DNA of 64,000 bases from Streptomyces coacervatus (GCF_029223485.1 NZ_JARHTP010000028.1:1-64000); one strand, 5' to 3'. Shown: positions 25,321-33,953, counted from the first letter of the stretch. The notes: a model not told the origin generated them from the letters alone. Program-made: numbers and translations.

Positions 25321-26007
25321 CTAGGGCTCGAACCGGTAGCCCATCCCCGGCTCCGTGATGAAGTGCTTGGGGTGCGACGGGTCCGCCTCCAGCTTCCTGC
25401 GCAGCTGGGCCATGTAGACCCTCAGGTAGTTCGTCTCGGTCCCGTATGACGGACCCCACACTTCCTGGAGCAGCTGCTTCTGGCTCACCAGCCGGCCCGT
25501 GTTGCGCACCAGCACCTCCAGCAGATGCCACTCCGTGGGCGTGAGCCGTACGTCCTTCCCGCCCCTGTTGACCTTCTTCGCGGCCAGGTCGACGGTGAAC
25601 TCCTCGGTCTCCACGGTGGTCACGTCGTCCTCGCCCGCGCCGACCGGCTCGGCACGGCGGACGGCGGCCCGCAGCCGGGCGAGCAGTTCGTCCATGCCGA
25701 AGGGCTTGGTGACATAGTCGTCGGCGCCCGCGTCCAGGGCCTCGACCTTCTCGTCGGAGGTGTGCCGGGCCGACAGCACCAGGATCGGCACGCGGGTCCA
25801 GCCGCGCAGGCCCCTGATCACCTCGACGCCGTCCATGTCGGGCAGGCCCAGGTCGAGGACGACCACGTCGGGGTGGCGGGCGGCGGCGAGCTGCAGGGCG
25901 GTGGCGCCGTCGTGGGCCGCGTCGACCTCGTACTTGCGCGCCTTGAGGTTGATCACAAGGGCGCGCACGATCTGCGGCTCGTCGTCGATCACCAAGACCC
26001 GGGTCAT
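25321..26007 (-). CDS. kdpE: Response regulator KdpE
   Basis: This 228-residue OmpR-type regulator has a receiver domain (about 1-115, phospho-acceptor D52 in VVVLDLGLPDMDG, conserved Lys in YVTKPFG) and a winged-helix effector domain (about 130-225, LTPTEWHLLEVL, ETNYLRVYMAQLRRKLE). The ATG overlaps the kdpD stop (ATGA). KdpE activates the high-affinity kdpFABC K+ pump in other bacteria. No kdpFABC genes flank the pair here, so the target operon is elsewhere or its regulon differs. Confidence 0.95.
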   Translation of the reverse strand: MTRVLVIDDEPQIVRALVINLKARKYEVDAAHDGATALQLAAARHPDVVVLDLGLPDMDGVEVIRGLRGWTRVPILVLSARHTSDEKVEALDAGADDYVTKPFGMDELLARLRAAVRRAEPVGAGEDDVTTVETEEFTVDLAAKKVNRGGKDVRLTPTEWHLLEVLVRNTGRLVSQKQLLQEVWGPSYGTETNYLRVYMAQLRRKLEADPSHPKHFITEPGMGYRFEP

Positions 26008-28550
26008 GTGACCTGCCTTTCGGGTTCCGCTGGGTGGAGAAGCCCCTGCGCGCGCGATCCTGCCGCACGCAGGGTGAGGACCATGGTGAGGCCGCCGCCG
26101 GGGGTGTCCTCGGCGGTCAGGGTGCCGCCCATGGCCTCGGCGAAGCCGCGCGCCACGGCGAGGCCGAGGCCCACGCCGGCCCCGCGCGGGGCGTCGCCGT
26201 AACGCTGGAAGGGCTCGAAGATGCGCTCCTTGGCCTCGTCCGGGACGCCCGGGCCGCGGTCCACGATGCGGACCTCGACACGGTCGGCGATGGCGCTCGC
26301 CGCGACCAGTACCGCCCGGTCCGGCGGGCTGTACTTGACAGCGTTCTCGACCAGGTTGGCCACCGACCGCTCGAGGAGCCCCGGGTCCACGTCGACCATG
26401 GGCAGGGTCTCCGGCACCTCCAGCTCGACGCTGTCCTCGGGCACCCCGACCAGCGCCATCGGTACGACCTCGTCGAGGTCGACCTCGCGGATCAGCGGGG
26501 TGACCGTGCCGGTCTGGAGGCGGGACATGTCCAGGAGGTTGCCCACCAGGTGGTCGAGCCGGTCGGCACCCTCCTCGATGCCCTCCAGCAGCTCCGCCTG
26601 GTCCTCCTCGGACCACGCCACGTCGTCCGAGCGCAAGGAGGACACCGACGCCTTGATCCCGGCCAGGGGTGTACGGAGGTCATGGCTCACGGCGGCCAGC
26701 AGCGCCGTACGGATGCGGTTGCCCTCCGCCAGCGTCCGGGCCCGGTCGGCCTCCTCCTGGAGGCGCCTGCGGTCCAGTACGACGGCTGCCTGGGCGGCGA
26801 ACGCGGCCAGCACCCGGCGGTCCTCGGCGGGCAGCACCCGGCCGGTCAGTGCCAGCGCCATGTGGTCCCCGACCGGCACGTCGACGTCCGCCTCGTCCGG
26901 TCGCTCCACCGCCGGTCCGAGTCCGGCGCGCCCCGCACAGGTCCACGGGTCGTGCTCGCTCGCCCGCTCCAGCAGGGCCGCCGACTCCATGCCGAAGGTC
27001 TCGCGGACCCGCTCCAGGAGCTCCTCCAGGCCGGTCTCGCCGCGCAGCACGTTGCCGGCGAGGAAGGACAGGATCTCCGACTCGGCGCGCAGCCGGGCCG
27101 CCTGGTGGGTGCGGCGGGCGGCGAGGTCGACCACCGAGGCCACCGAGACGCCGACGCCCACGAAGATCACGATGGCGACGATGTTCTTCGGGTCGGCGAT
27201 GGTCCAGCGGTGCAGGGGCGGTGTGTAGAAGTAGTTCAGCAGCAGTGAACCCACCGCGGCCGAGGCCAGCGCGGGCAGCAGCCCGCCGAGCAGGGCCGCG
27301 GCGACCGTCACCGCCAGGAACAGCAGCATGTCGTTGGCGAGCCCGAGGTGGACGGTGTTCAGGACCGCCGCCAGGACTGCGGGGCCGAGTACGCCGACCA
27401 GCCAGCCCCAGATGATCCGTGACCGGCCGAGCCGCGCCCCCCGGCCCACCGGCAGGCCGCGCCCCTTGCCCGCCTCGTCGTGGGTGATCAGGTGCACGTC
27501 CAGGTCGGGCCCGGAGTCACGGGCCACGGTCGCGCCGACGCCCGGCCCGAAGACGTACTGCCAGCTCTTGCGCCGTGAGACGCCGAGCACGATCTGGGTC
27601 GCGTTGACCCCGCGCGCGAAGGCGAGCAGGGCCGCCGGTATGTCGTCGCCGACCACGTGGTGGAAGGTGCCGCCCAGGTCCTCCACGAGGGTGCGCTGCA
27701 CGGCCAGTTCCTTGGGCGAGGCGGCCGTCAGACCGTCGCTGCTGGCTATGTAGACGGCCAGCACCTCGCCGCCGGCGCCCTTCTCGGCGAGGCGCGCGGC
27801 CCGCCGGATGAGGGTCCGGCCCTCGGGGCCGCCGGTCAGGCCGACCACGATCCGCTCCCGGGAGCCCCAGATCTTCGACACCCGGTGGTCGCTGCGGTAC
27901 TGCTTCAGGTACTCGTCGACCCGGTCCGCCACCCACAGCAGGGCCAGCTCCCGCAGCGCGGTCAGATTGCCCGGCCGGAAGTAGTTCGACAGGGCCGCGT
28001 CGACCTTGTCCGGCTGGTAGATGTTGCCGTGTGCCATCCGGCGGCGCAGCGCCTGGGGCGACATGTCGACCAGCTCTATCTGGTCCGCCCGCCGCACCAC
28101 CTCGTCCGGCACGGTCTCCCGCTGCCGCACCCCGGTGATCGACTCGACGACGTCGCCCAGCGACTCCAGATGCTGGATGTTGACGGTCGAGACGACGTCG
28201 ATGCCGGCCGCGAGCAGCTCCTCCACGTCCTGCCAGCGCTTGGCGTTGCGGGAGCCGGGGATGTTGGTGTGGGCGAGCTCGTCCACCAGAGCCACCTGTG
28301 GGCTGCGGGCGAGCACGGCGTCGACGTCCATCTCGGTGAAGGTCGTGCCCCGGTACTCCAGCTCCTTGCGGGCCACCTGCTCCAGGCCGTGCAGCATGAC
28401 CTCGGTGCGCGGCCGACCGTGGTGCTCCACGAAGGCCACCACGCAGTCGGTGCCCCGCTCCACACGCCGGTGCGCCTCGGAGAGCATCGCGTACGTCTTG
28501 CCGACGCCCGGTGCCGCACCGAGGTAGATCCGAAGCTTGCCGCGTCCCAT
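26004..28550 (-). CDS. kdpD: Sensor kinase KdpD
   Basis: This 848-residue membrane histidine kinase senses potassium and turgor status. Domains in order: the KdpD N-terminal P-loop domain (residues 5-213, AAPGVGKTYAML and DELAHTNIPGSRN), a universal-stress-type domain (about 232-356, containing the c-di-AMP-binding region in homologues), four membrane helices of the DUF4118 module (about 380-495), a GAF-like domain (about 500-600), a HisKA domain with phospho-acceptor H623 (SHDLRTPLAG), and a HATPase_c domain (about 720-835, NLVENAVKYS, GVGLGLAVARGF). It is translationally coupled to kdpE. Full-length KdpD with its N-terminal input suggests true K+ sensing, although the kdpFABC operon is not adjacent. 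Confidence 0.96.
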   Translation of the reverse strand: MGRGKLRIYLGAAPGVGKTYAMLSEAHRRVERGTDCVVAFVEHHGRPRTEVMLHGLEQVARKELEYRGTTFTEMDVDAVLARSPQVALVDELAHTNIPGSRNAKRWQDVEELLAAGIDVVSTVNIQHLESLGDVVESITGVRQRETVPDEVVRRADQIELVDMSPQALRRRMAHGNIYQPDKVDAALSNYFRPGNLTALRELALLWVADRVDEYLKQYRSDHRVSKIWGSRERIVVGLTGGPEGRTLIRRAARLAEKGAGGEVLAVYIASSDGLTAASPKELAVQRTLVEDLGGTFHHVVGDDIPAALLAFARGVNATQIVLGVSRRKSWQYVFGPGVGATVARDSGPDLDVHLITHDEAGKGRGLPVGRGARLGRSRIIWGWLVGVLGPAVLAAVLNTVHLGLANDMLLFLAVTVAAALLGGLLPALASAAVGSLLLNYFYTPPLHRWTIADPKNIVAIVIFVGVGVSVASVVDLAARRTHQAARLRAESEILSFLAGNVLRGETGLEELLERVRETFGMESAALLERASEHDPWTCAGRAGLGPAVERPDEADVDVPVGDHMALALTGRVLPAEDRRVLAAFAAQAAVVLDRRRLQEEADRARTLAEGNRIRTALLAAVSHDLRTPLAGIKASVSSLRSDDVAWSEEDQAELLEGIEEGADRLDHLVGNLLDMSRLQTGTVTPLIREVDLDEVVPMALVGVPEDSVELEVPETLPMVDVDPGLLERSVANLVENAVKYSPPDRAVLVAASAIADRVEVRIVDRGPGVPDEAKERIFEPFQRYGDAPRGAGVGLGLAVARGFAEAMGGTLTAEDTPGGGLTMVLTLRAAGSRAQGLLHPAEPERQVT

Positions 28551-28731
28551 GGCCCCTATTGTCTTCCGGTCCCTGCTGCCTACGCAGCGTCGACCTTACG
28601 GCCAGCAATCGCGACAAAAAGTCCCGGGACCGGCCTGACGACCGTCTTTGACAAAACTCTGACGCCGTGGCGCTCAGTGCTCGACGATCTCTCCGTCGTC
28701 CAGCTCCGGCACCCGGTCCTTCAACGGTCGG

Positions 28732-29922
28732 TCAGCTCGGATTGTCCCCGTGGGTGAGGGTCTCCCAGGCGACGAAGAGGTTGTTGCTGCCGGCCGGGCG
28801 GTTCTGTTCGGTCAGCGTCTGGGTGTTGGCCATCGCGATACCGAGGCGGTTGTGCAGGGCGTTGTACCCGACCTCGGTGACCGGCCCGAGCCCGAGCTTC
28901 AGCGAGCCGCCGCACAGCCAGCTCGGGACGGCCGCGCCCAGCTGGTACTTGGCCTGGAACCCGAGCGCCTGCCGCAGCCGCTCGCCGACATCGGTGCCGT
29001 AGAGGTCCTGGCCCTGGATCCGGCTGGTCTCGGCGACGTGGGAGATCGCGGAGATGCCGTAGCCCGTGTGGGTGAGGTCGCGGCAGGTCTCCTGGGTGAG
29101 GCCGGTGACGAAGGTGGACTGCCCCTGCCAGTAGCTGACGATCTTCGCCTTGGTGTCGAGGTTCTGGCTGGGCACGGTCTTGGGCAGATCGCCGTCGGAG
29201 GTGAGATAGACATACGCGGCCGTACGGGTCCGGAACTTCGCCATGGCCTTGTCGTACGACGTCCTGTCCTCCAGGAAGACGGAAATGCCGACGGCGGCCT
29301 CCATCATCGACAGCTCCCAATTGCCGTTGGAGTTGGAACCGTTGATGATCTCGGGGAGGTAGACGTTCCGGAGCATGGTCGCGAAGCGGCCGGAGTTCGC
29401 CCAGCCACCGGTGTACGTGTACTTGATGATCTCGGCGGCCTTCGGCCAGGAGGAGCCCGCCCAGCCGGTCTGCAGGGGCGCGTTGCTGTTGGTGTGCTCC
29501 TTGATCACGGCGGACCAGGCGTCCATCAGCTCGATGGACTTCTTCGCGTACCGGTCGTCGCGGGTGATGTACCAGGCGAGCGCGTCGGTGTACGCGGCTA
29601 TCGCGTCCTCGCGCTCGTCCGTGCAGCCGTAGTTCGGGTTGGAGTACGGGCCGCACTCGACCGTCGCCCGCGGTTTCGGCGTGCGGTTCAGGTCGGCGTA
29701 CTTGCTCGCCGTCATCTGGTCGAAGGCACCCTTCCAGGGCTGGGCGCCTGCATCGACCTTGCTGCGGGTGAAGTCCAGCTGTGCCTTGGAGACGGTGACT
29801 CCGGGGTGGACGAAGGCGGCGGGGGCGGCGTCGGCATGGCGGGCGGCAGGCCAGGCGATCATGCCCACGACAAGCGCGGAGGCGGTGGCGAGGAGTGCGG
29901 TACGGCGCATGGCGGGGGTCAT
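28732..29922 (-). CDS. Secreted alginate-lyase-family protein
   Basis: This 396-residue exported protein has a signal peptide (MTPAMRRTALLATASALVVG, cleavage near ADAAP). The body is an alpha/alpha-toroid alginate-lyase-like domain with the characteristic NSNGNWELSMMEAAVGISVFLEDR region (about residues 190-215), where Asn and Trp line the uronate-binding cleft, and TGWAGSSWPKAAEIIKYTY earlier. It would degrade or bind a polyuronate or related polysaccharide outside the cell. I chose ATG 29922; ATG 29910 is four codons in, and neither has a strong ribosome site. The upstream 70 nt hold a TTGGTCTGTACC element resembling half of a DasR box. Exact substrate is unknown. Confidence 0.8.
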   Translation of the reverse strand: MTPAMRRTALLATASALVVGMIAWPAARHADAAPAAFVHPGVTVSKAQLDFTRSKVDAGAQPWKGAFDQMTASKYADLNRTPKPRATVECGPYSNPNYGCTDEREDAIAAYTDALAWYITRDDRYAKKSIELMDAWSAVIKEHTNSNAPLQTGWAGSSWPKAAEIIKYTYTGGWANSGRFATMLRNVYLPEIINGSNSNGNWELSMMEAAVGISVFLEDRTSYDKAMAKFRTRTAAYVYLTSDGDLPKTVPSQNLDTKAKIVSYWQGQSTFVTGLTQETCRDLTHTGYGISAISHVAETSRIQGQDLYGTDVGERLRQALGFQAKYQLGAAVPSWLCGGSLKLGLGPVTEVGYNALHNRLGIAMANTQTLTEQNRPAGSNNLFVAWETLTHGDNPS

Positions 29923-30021
29923 CCGTTCTTGTATGTGAACGTGAAGCGCCTTTGTGAACAGACGCGTTGAGCGGAGACCGTAGGTACAGACCAATACGCC
30001 GTCAAGGGGTCACGCATACGG

Positions 30022-30061
30022 AAAGGGCCGCACCCCCCGTGGAGGAGGGTGCGGCCCTTTT
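30022..30061 (-). terminator. Terminator of the DUF3710 operon
   Basis: AAAGGGCCGCACCC and GGGTGCGGCCCTTTT form a perfect 14-bp stem around an 11-nt loop, with T/A runs at both ends. It lies 11 nt beyond the DUF3710 stop on the minus strand and could also function rightward. Confidence 0.9.
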
Positions 30062-30071
30062 CGATGTACGG

Positions 30072-30833
30072 CTAACGAACCTCGGTGATCTCCGGGCCGC
30101 GCTGCAGCTGCCCCATGCCGCCGGAGAAGCGCGAGCCCTCCTCCTGCTGGACGCCCTCGGGGACCATCTGGGCGTCGTTGGGCAGCTTCAGGACGATCGG
30201 GTCGCGGGGCGCCATCGGGCCCTCGCCCCGGACCACTACCGTGTCCCGGAAGATCTGCTCGAGCAGACCGGCCGCCTGCGGCTGCACCGCGCCCTGGCCC
30301 GAGATCACCCCGCGCAGGAACCAGCGCGGACCGTCCACGCCGACGAACCGCACGACCTGGAAACCGCCCGTGCCGTCCGGCAGCTGCACCGGCACCTGGG
30401 CGCGCAGCTCCCAGCCCAGCGGGCCCTCGACCTCGTCGATGATCCCACCCTGCTGGGTGATCCCCGAGCCGATCTCCTCGCGCACCTCGCCCCAGATGCC
30501 CTCGCGCTTGGGAGCGGCGAAGGCCTGCAGCTGGATGGCGCTGTCGCGCAGTACGACGGTCGCCGCGACGATCGCGTCGCCCGCGACCTCGACCCGCAGC
30601 TCCATGCCGTCGACTCCGGGCACGAAGAGTCCGCCCAGGTCCACGCGGCCCTCGGCGGGGTCGCGTACCTCGGTGTCGTCCCAGGGCCCGTCGGGCCGCG
30701 GCTCGGGCTCCAGCCTCACGCGCTCGCGCCCGCCCTCTTCGTCGTCCGCCTCAGTGTCGACGTAGTCGACGACCTGCTCGGCCTCGCCGGCCGCATCCTC
30801 GGCGGCACCCTTCTTCTTGCGACGTCCGAACAC
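30072..30833 (-). CDS. DUF3710 protein
   Basis: This 253-residue conserved actinobacterial protein of the DUF3710 family has no known activity. GTG 30833 has GGAAGGACA 7 nt upstream. The N terminus is basic then acidic (FGRRKKKG, then EADDEEGGRE) and probably disordered. The folded part (about 60-230) contains VDLGGLFVPGVDGMELRVEV, IQLQAFAAPKREGIW and VRFVGVDGPRWFLRGVISG, typical of the family. It begins 1 nt after the dut stop, so it is in the thioesterase-dut-DUF3710 operon. This linkage to dut is widely conserved and may hint at a nucleotide-related role. Confidence 0.87.
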   Translation of the reverse strand: MFGRRKKKGAAEDAAGEAEQVVDYVDTEADDEEGGRERVRLEPEPRPDGPWDDTEVRDPAEGRVDLGGLFVPGVDGMELRVEVAGDAIVAATVVLRDSAIQLQAFAAPKREGIWGEVREEIGSGITQQGGIIDEVEGPLGWELRAQVPVQLPDGTGGFQVVRFVGVDGPRWFLRGVISGQGAVQPQAAGLLEQIFRDTVVVRGEGPMAPRDPIVLKLPNDAQMVPEGVQQEEGSRFSGGMGQLQRGPEITEVR

Positions 30834-30834
30834 G

Positions 30835-31386
30835 TCACTGTCCTTCCCGGTCGGATACGACCGAAGCGTATCGATTCCCACCCGTAGTGCCGCCACTGGC
30901 GGCCTGACCGCTTGTGCTGTTCGTTCCGGCCACCGCCGCATGTCCTCCGGTGGACCCGAAGCCCCCTTCGGCCCGCGCCGAATCAGGAAGCTCCGCGACC
31001 TCCTGGAAGCGGACCTTCTCGACCTGCTGGACGACCAGTTGGGCAATCCGGTCGAAGCGCTCGAACCGCACGGCCTCGCGCGGGTCGAGATTCACCAGGA
31101 TCACCTTGATCTCCCCACGGTACCCGGCATCAACCGTCCCCGGGGCATTCACCAGGGCGACACCGCAGCGGGCGGCGAGCCCGGACCGCGGGTGCACGAA
31201 GGCCGCGTACCCCTCCGGGAGGGCGATCGACACCCCGGTGGGCAGCACGGCCCGCTCCCCCGGCTTCAGTTCGCACGCCTCGGTGGTGCGCAGATCGGCG
31301 CCCGCGTCACCGGGATGTGCGTACGACGGAAGCGGTACGTCGGGGTCGACGCGCCGGATCTGTACGTTCACGGGGTCACGGCTCAC
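30835..31386 (-). CDS. dut: dUTP pyrophosphatase
   Basis: This 183-residue trimeric dUTPase hydrolyses dUTP to dUMP and pyrophosphate, keeping uracil out of DNA and feeding dTMP synthesis. Family motifs are present in order: HPGDAGADL (motif 1), HPRSGLAARCGVALVNAPGTVDAGYRGEI (motifs 2-3, catalytic Asp in VDAGYRG), RIAQLVVQQ (motif 4) and the C-terminal RAEGGFGSTGG (motif 5). A Gly/Ser/Thr-rich tail of about 30 residues follows. GTG 31386 is chosen because its GTGA overlap with the upstream thioesterase stop couples translation, and homologues begin at this point. Confidence 0.95.
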   Translation of the reverse strand: MSRDPVNVQIRRVDPDVPLPSYAHPGDAGADLRTTEACELKPGERAVLPTGVSIALPEGYAAFVHPRSGLAARCGVALVNAPGTVDAGYRGEIKVILVNLDPREAVRFERFDRIAQLVVQQVEKVRFQEVAELPDSARAEGGFGSTGGHAAVAGTNSTSGQAASGGTTGGNRYASVVSDREGQ

Positions 31387-31967
31387 GGGTTCACCTCGAA
31401 GGCGCGGGCGCGCCGGCGCTGGTCGGGGTCGCTCATGGCGGCCCGGATCTCCTCCGGGCGGCCGTTGTCGATGAAGTGGTCGACCTTCACCTCGATGAAG
31501 AGCGCATCGGCGCGGACGGCGACGAGGCCGTCCGGACCGCCGATCCGCCCGGTGGCGGACGAGTAGATCTTGCGGCCCGCCACCGCCGTCACCTCGGCCT
31601 CCAGATGCAGCACCGTCCCGACCGGAACGGGCCGTACGAAGTCGGTCTCCAGCCGCCCGGTCACGGCGATGGTCCGCAGCAGCCAGTTCAGCGAACCGAG
31701 GGTCTCGTCCAGGGCGGTGGCCAGCACACCGCCGTGGGCCAGTCCGGGCGCCCCCTGGTGGGCGGGCTGCACGGTGAACTCGGCGGTGATGGTCACGCCC
31801 TCGCCGGCCCGCGCCGCCAGGTGCAGCCCGTGGGGCTGCTCGCCGCCGCATCCGAAACACTGTTCGTAGTGGGCACCGAGCAGCTCACCGGGCGCGGGAG
31901 CGTCAGGGTGCCGCACGGGTTTCACCGCGTCGGCGGGAGGCTGAAGAGCTGCGGAAGTACCACTCAC
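31383..31967 (-). CDS. PaaI-family hotdog thioesterase
   Basis: This 194-residue acyl-CoA thioesterase of the PaaI/YbgC hotdog fold has the active-site segment LAHGGVLATALDETLGSL (about residues 65-82, HGG then Asp/Glu), preceded by a CFGCG motif (YEQCFGCGGEQPHGL), as in FcbY/PaaI-type proteins. It probably hydrolyses an acyl-CoA in the cytosol; the substrate is unknown. GTG 31967 is the likely start, as upstream codons are unconserved. It heads the operon with dut and DUF3710 and is divergent from a DUF3093 gene. Confidence 0.82.
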   Translation of the reverse strand: MSGTSAALQPPADAVKPVRHPDAPAPGELLGAHYEQCFGCGGEQPHGLHLAARAGEGVTITAEFTVQPAHQGAPGLAHGGVLATALDETLGSLNWLLRTIAVTGRLETDFVRPVPVGTVLHLEAEVTAVAGRKIYSSATGRIGGPDGLVAVRADALFIEVKVDHFIDNGRPEEIRAAMSDPDQRRRARAFEVNP

Positions 31968-32025
31968 AGCCGCAGACCTTACCCGCGCGTCGGCACTATC
32001 CGGACACCGTGCCAAGCTTGCCTCC

Positions 32026-32490
32026 ATGCAGCTCTCCGCCACCCCTTACGAAGAACGCCTCACCGCCCCCCGCTCATGGTGGCTGATCTCCTTCCTCGTG
32101 GGCGTCTCCTTCGCCCTGATCCTGCTGCCCTTCGGCACTCTGCCGATGCTCGGCGGCCTGGTCGGCGGAACGGCGGCGATGGCGGTCGCGGCGAGCTCGT
32201 ACGGCTCGGTCCGCATCCGTGTGGTGGGCGGCTCGCTGATCGCGGGCGAGGCGAAGATCCCCGTCACGGCGCTGGGCGGGACGGAGGTCCTGGACCCCGA
32301 GGAGGCGCGCGCCTGGCGCACCTACAAGGCCGACACCCGCGCCTTCCTCCTGCTGCGTGCCTACATCCCCACGGCCCTGCGCGTGGAGGTCACCGACCCC
32401 GAGGACCCGACGCCCTACCTGTACCTGTCGACGCGGGAGCCGGAGCGCCTGGCCGAGGCGCTGCGGACGGCCAGGGAGGCCGTGGCGTAA
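32026..32490 (+). CDS. DUF3093 membrane protein
   Basis: This 154-residue DUF3093 protein has an N-terminal hairpin of two membrane helices (about residues 17-60, WWLISFLVGVSFALILLPF and LGGLVGGTAAMAVAASSYG) followed by a soluble beta-rich domain ending in a family-typical phrase, YLYLSTREPERLAEAL. It is conserved beside dut throughout streptomycetes. It is divergent from the thioesterase gene, with 58 nt for both promoters. No activity is known. Confidence 0.87.
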   Translation: MQLSATPYEERLTAPRSWWLISFLVGVSFALILLPFGTLPMLGGLVGGTAAMAVAASSYGSVRIRVVGGSLIAGEAKIPVTALGGTEVLDPEEARAWRTYKADTRAFLLLRAYIPTALRVEVTDPEDPTPYLYLSTREPERLAEALRTAREAVA

Positions 32491-32496
32491 CGGCCG

Positions 32497-33195
32497 TCAG
32501 CCCGCCAGGCCGTCCCCCAGCTCCAGCGGCTGCTCCGGGGCTTCCAAGGGCGGCAGTTCGGGCAGCGCGTCCCAGGGCACCTGGATCTTGCGCAGGTCCT
32601 TGCGGATCCGCTCCGCGAGTTTCCTGGTGTCCCGGCGGTTCATGACCGCCCCGACGGCGGCGCCCACCATGAAGGGCATGAGGTTCGGCAGGTCGCGGAT
32701 CGTGCGCTTCATGATCTGCTGGCGCAGTTCGCGCTTCATATGGCCATTCAGCGCCGAACTCACGGTCGACGGCTTGGTCACTTCGATCCCGCGCTCTCCC
32801 GACCAGGAGTTGAGATACGCGGTGCTGCGCTGCTTGAGGTTGCCGGGCGGGCGTACGCCGTAGACCTCGTGGAGTTCGGCGATCAGCTTCAGCTCGATCG
32901 CCGCGACCCCGGTGATCTCGGCGGCCAGTTCCGTCGGCATCGCGGGCGGTACGGGCAGCATCGCCGCCGCTCCGATCCCCGCGCCGACCGTCGACGTGGC
33001 GGCCGCTGCGCCTGCCACGAGCTTGTCCGCGAGCTGCTCGGGCCCCAGGCCCGGGAACTGTCTGCGGAGCGCCGCGAGGTCCCGTACGGGGATCCGCGGG
33101 GCGTTCTCGATGATCCGGTCGGTGACGTACGCCAGGCCCGCCCTGGCGGCGCTGCCGCCCTTGCGGACACCTTCCCTGGCCTTGTCCCGGATCAC
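32497..33195 (-). CDS. EcsC-like conserved protein with repeat-derived 5' end
   Basis: From GTG 33195 this is a 232-residue protein with a hydrophobic Ala/Gly/Pro core (VGAGIGAAAMLPVPPAMPTELAAEI, about 50-75) and a second hydrophobic segment (LMPFMVGAAVGAVMNRRDTRKLAERI). Both resemble EcsC-family membrane-associated proteins of unknown function. The frame remains open to GTG 33459 (320 residues), but that extension is low-complexity and crosses a known Streptomyces intergenic repeat at 33203-33241. The repeat supplies GGGGGAGGGCGGCG immediately before GTG 33195, an ideal ribosome site. I therefore prefer the shorter form. Its stop is 7 nt from the convergent DUF3093 stop. Confidence 0.65.
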   Translation of the reverse strand: MIRDKAREGVRKGGSAARAGLAYVTDRIIENAPRIPVRDLAALRRQFPGLGPEQLADKLVAGAAAATSTVGAGIGAAAMLPVPPAMPTELAAEITGVAAIELKLIAELHEVYGVRPPGNLKQRSTAYLNSWSGERGIEVTKPSTVSSALNGHMKRELRQQIMKRTIRDLPNLMPFMVGAAVGAVMNRRDTRKLAERIRKDLRKIQVPWDALPELPPLEAPEQPLELGDGLAG

Positions 33196-33202
33196 CGCCG
33201 CC

Positions 33203-33241
33203 CTCCCCCACCCTCGACTTCGCTCGGTCGGGGGGACCCCC
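33203..33241. repeat. Streptomyces intergenic repeat (CTCGACTTCGCTCGG type)
   Basis: CCCCCACCCTCGACTTCGCT followed by CGGTCGGGGGGACCCCC matches a G/C-rich repeat I recognise, from memory, between many Streptomyces genes. Here it lies at the start of the EcsC-like gene and seems to provide its ribosome-binding purine tract. Confidence 0.6.
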
Positions 33242-33472
33242 ATCCTCACGACGGGCACGGAAACCTGCGACGGGGCCGGGAGGTCACCCCGGCCTACCGC
33301 CGGTTCGAGCGAGGCCGATCCTGTGGACCCCGTGGTACCCGGTGTCGCACCGGAGGGGCCCCGCTCGTCGTCACGCGTGCCGTGAGGGCCGCCGGGCGGC
33401 CCTTCGTCCGCTCCCTGCAGGGGGGAGCGGCGCTTCCAAGGTGGGGTCGAGCCAGTCACGGCCGACCCAGCC

Positions 33473-33769
33473 TCAGTCGCAGTCGCGGCAGATCGGCTGG
33501 CCGTTCTTCTCCCGGGCCAGCTGGCTGCGGTGGTGCACCAGGAAGCAGCTCATGCAAGTGAACTCGTCCTGCTGCTTCGGCAGCACCCGGACGGCCAGCT
33601 CCTCATTGGAGAGGTCCGCGCCGGGCAGTTCCAGGCCTTCGGCGGCCTCGAATTCGTCGACGTCGACCGCGGAGGTCGACTTGTCGTTCCGCCTGGCCTT
33701 GAGTTCTTCCAGGCTGTCCGAGTCGACGTCGTCGTCGGTCTTGCGTGGGGTGTCGTAATCCGTTGCCAT
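33473..33769 (-). CDS. DUF4193 protein
   Basis: This 98-residue DUF4193 protein is acidic in its first two thirds (DVDSDSLEELKARRND, EFEAAEGLELPG). It ends in a zinc-ribbon-like segment with two Cys pairs, CMSC and CRDC, around VHHRSQLAREKNGQP. Such short proteins are abundant in actinobacteria and may bind zinc or RNA polymerase, but function is not established. ATG 33769 is followed by the family-typical MATDYDTPRK. It has an unusually long 395-nt upstream gap with two palindromes. Confidence 0.87.
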   Translation of the reverse strand: MATDYDTPRKTDDDVDSDSLEELKARRNDKSTSAVDVDEFEAAEGLELPGADLSNEELAVRVLPKQQDEFTCMSCFLVHHRSQLAREKNGQPICRDCD

Positions 33770-33935
33770 GTCGCGCTCTCCCCCTCTGGGTGTCTGCGGT
33801 GTCTCCAGCGCACGTAACGCGTGAGAGGCCGGACTTGTGCCCGACCCGAGGCGGAGATTTTGCCTCACATCAAGGTCTGTTACTCAATCGACACCCAACC
33901 GGACTCCTCAAGAGTGATCGGCTTGGATGGCGAAC

Positions 33936-33953
33936 GGGACCGTACACGGTCCC
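33936..33953. promoter_or_regulatory. Palindrome GGGACCGT-AC-ACGGTCCC
   Basis: Perfect 8-bp arms around a 2-bp centre, 167 nt upstream of the DUF4193 start. Too tight to fold as a terminator hairpin, so a dimeric repressor site is the better reading. The binding protein is unknown. Confidence 0.5.

Noticed and set aside
28675..28731. Leftward coding-like tail (PELDDGEIVEH then stop) between kdpD and the lyase gene
   Set aside because: It has no start or upstream continuation in frame; chance coding potential is the simpler reading.
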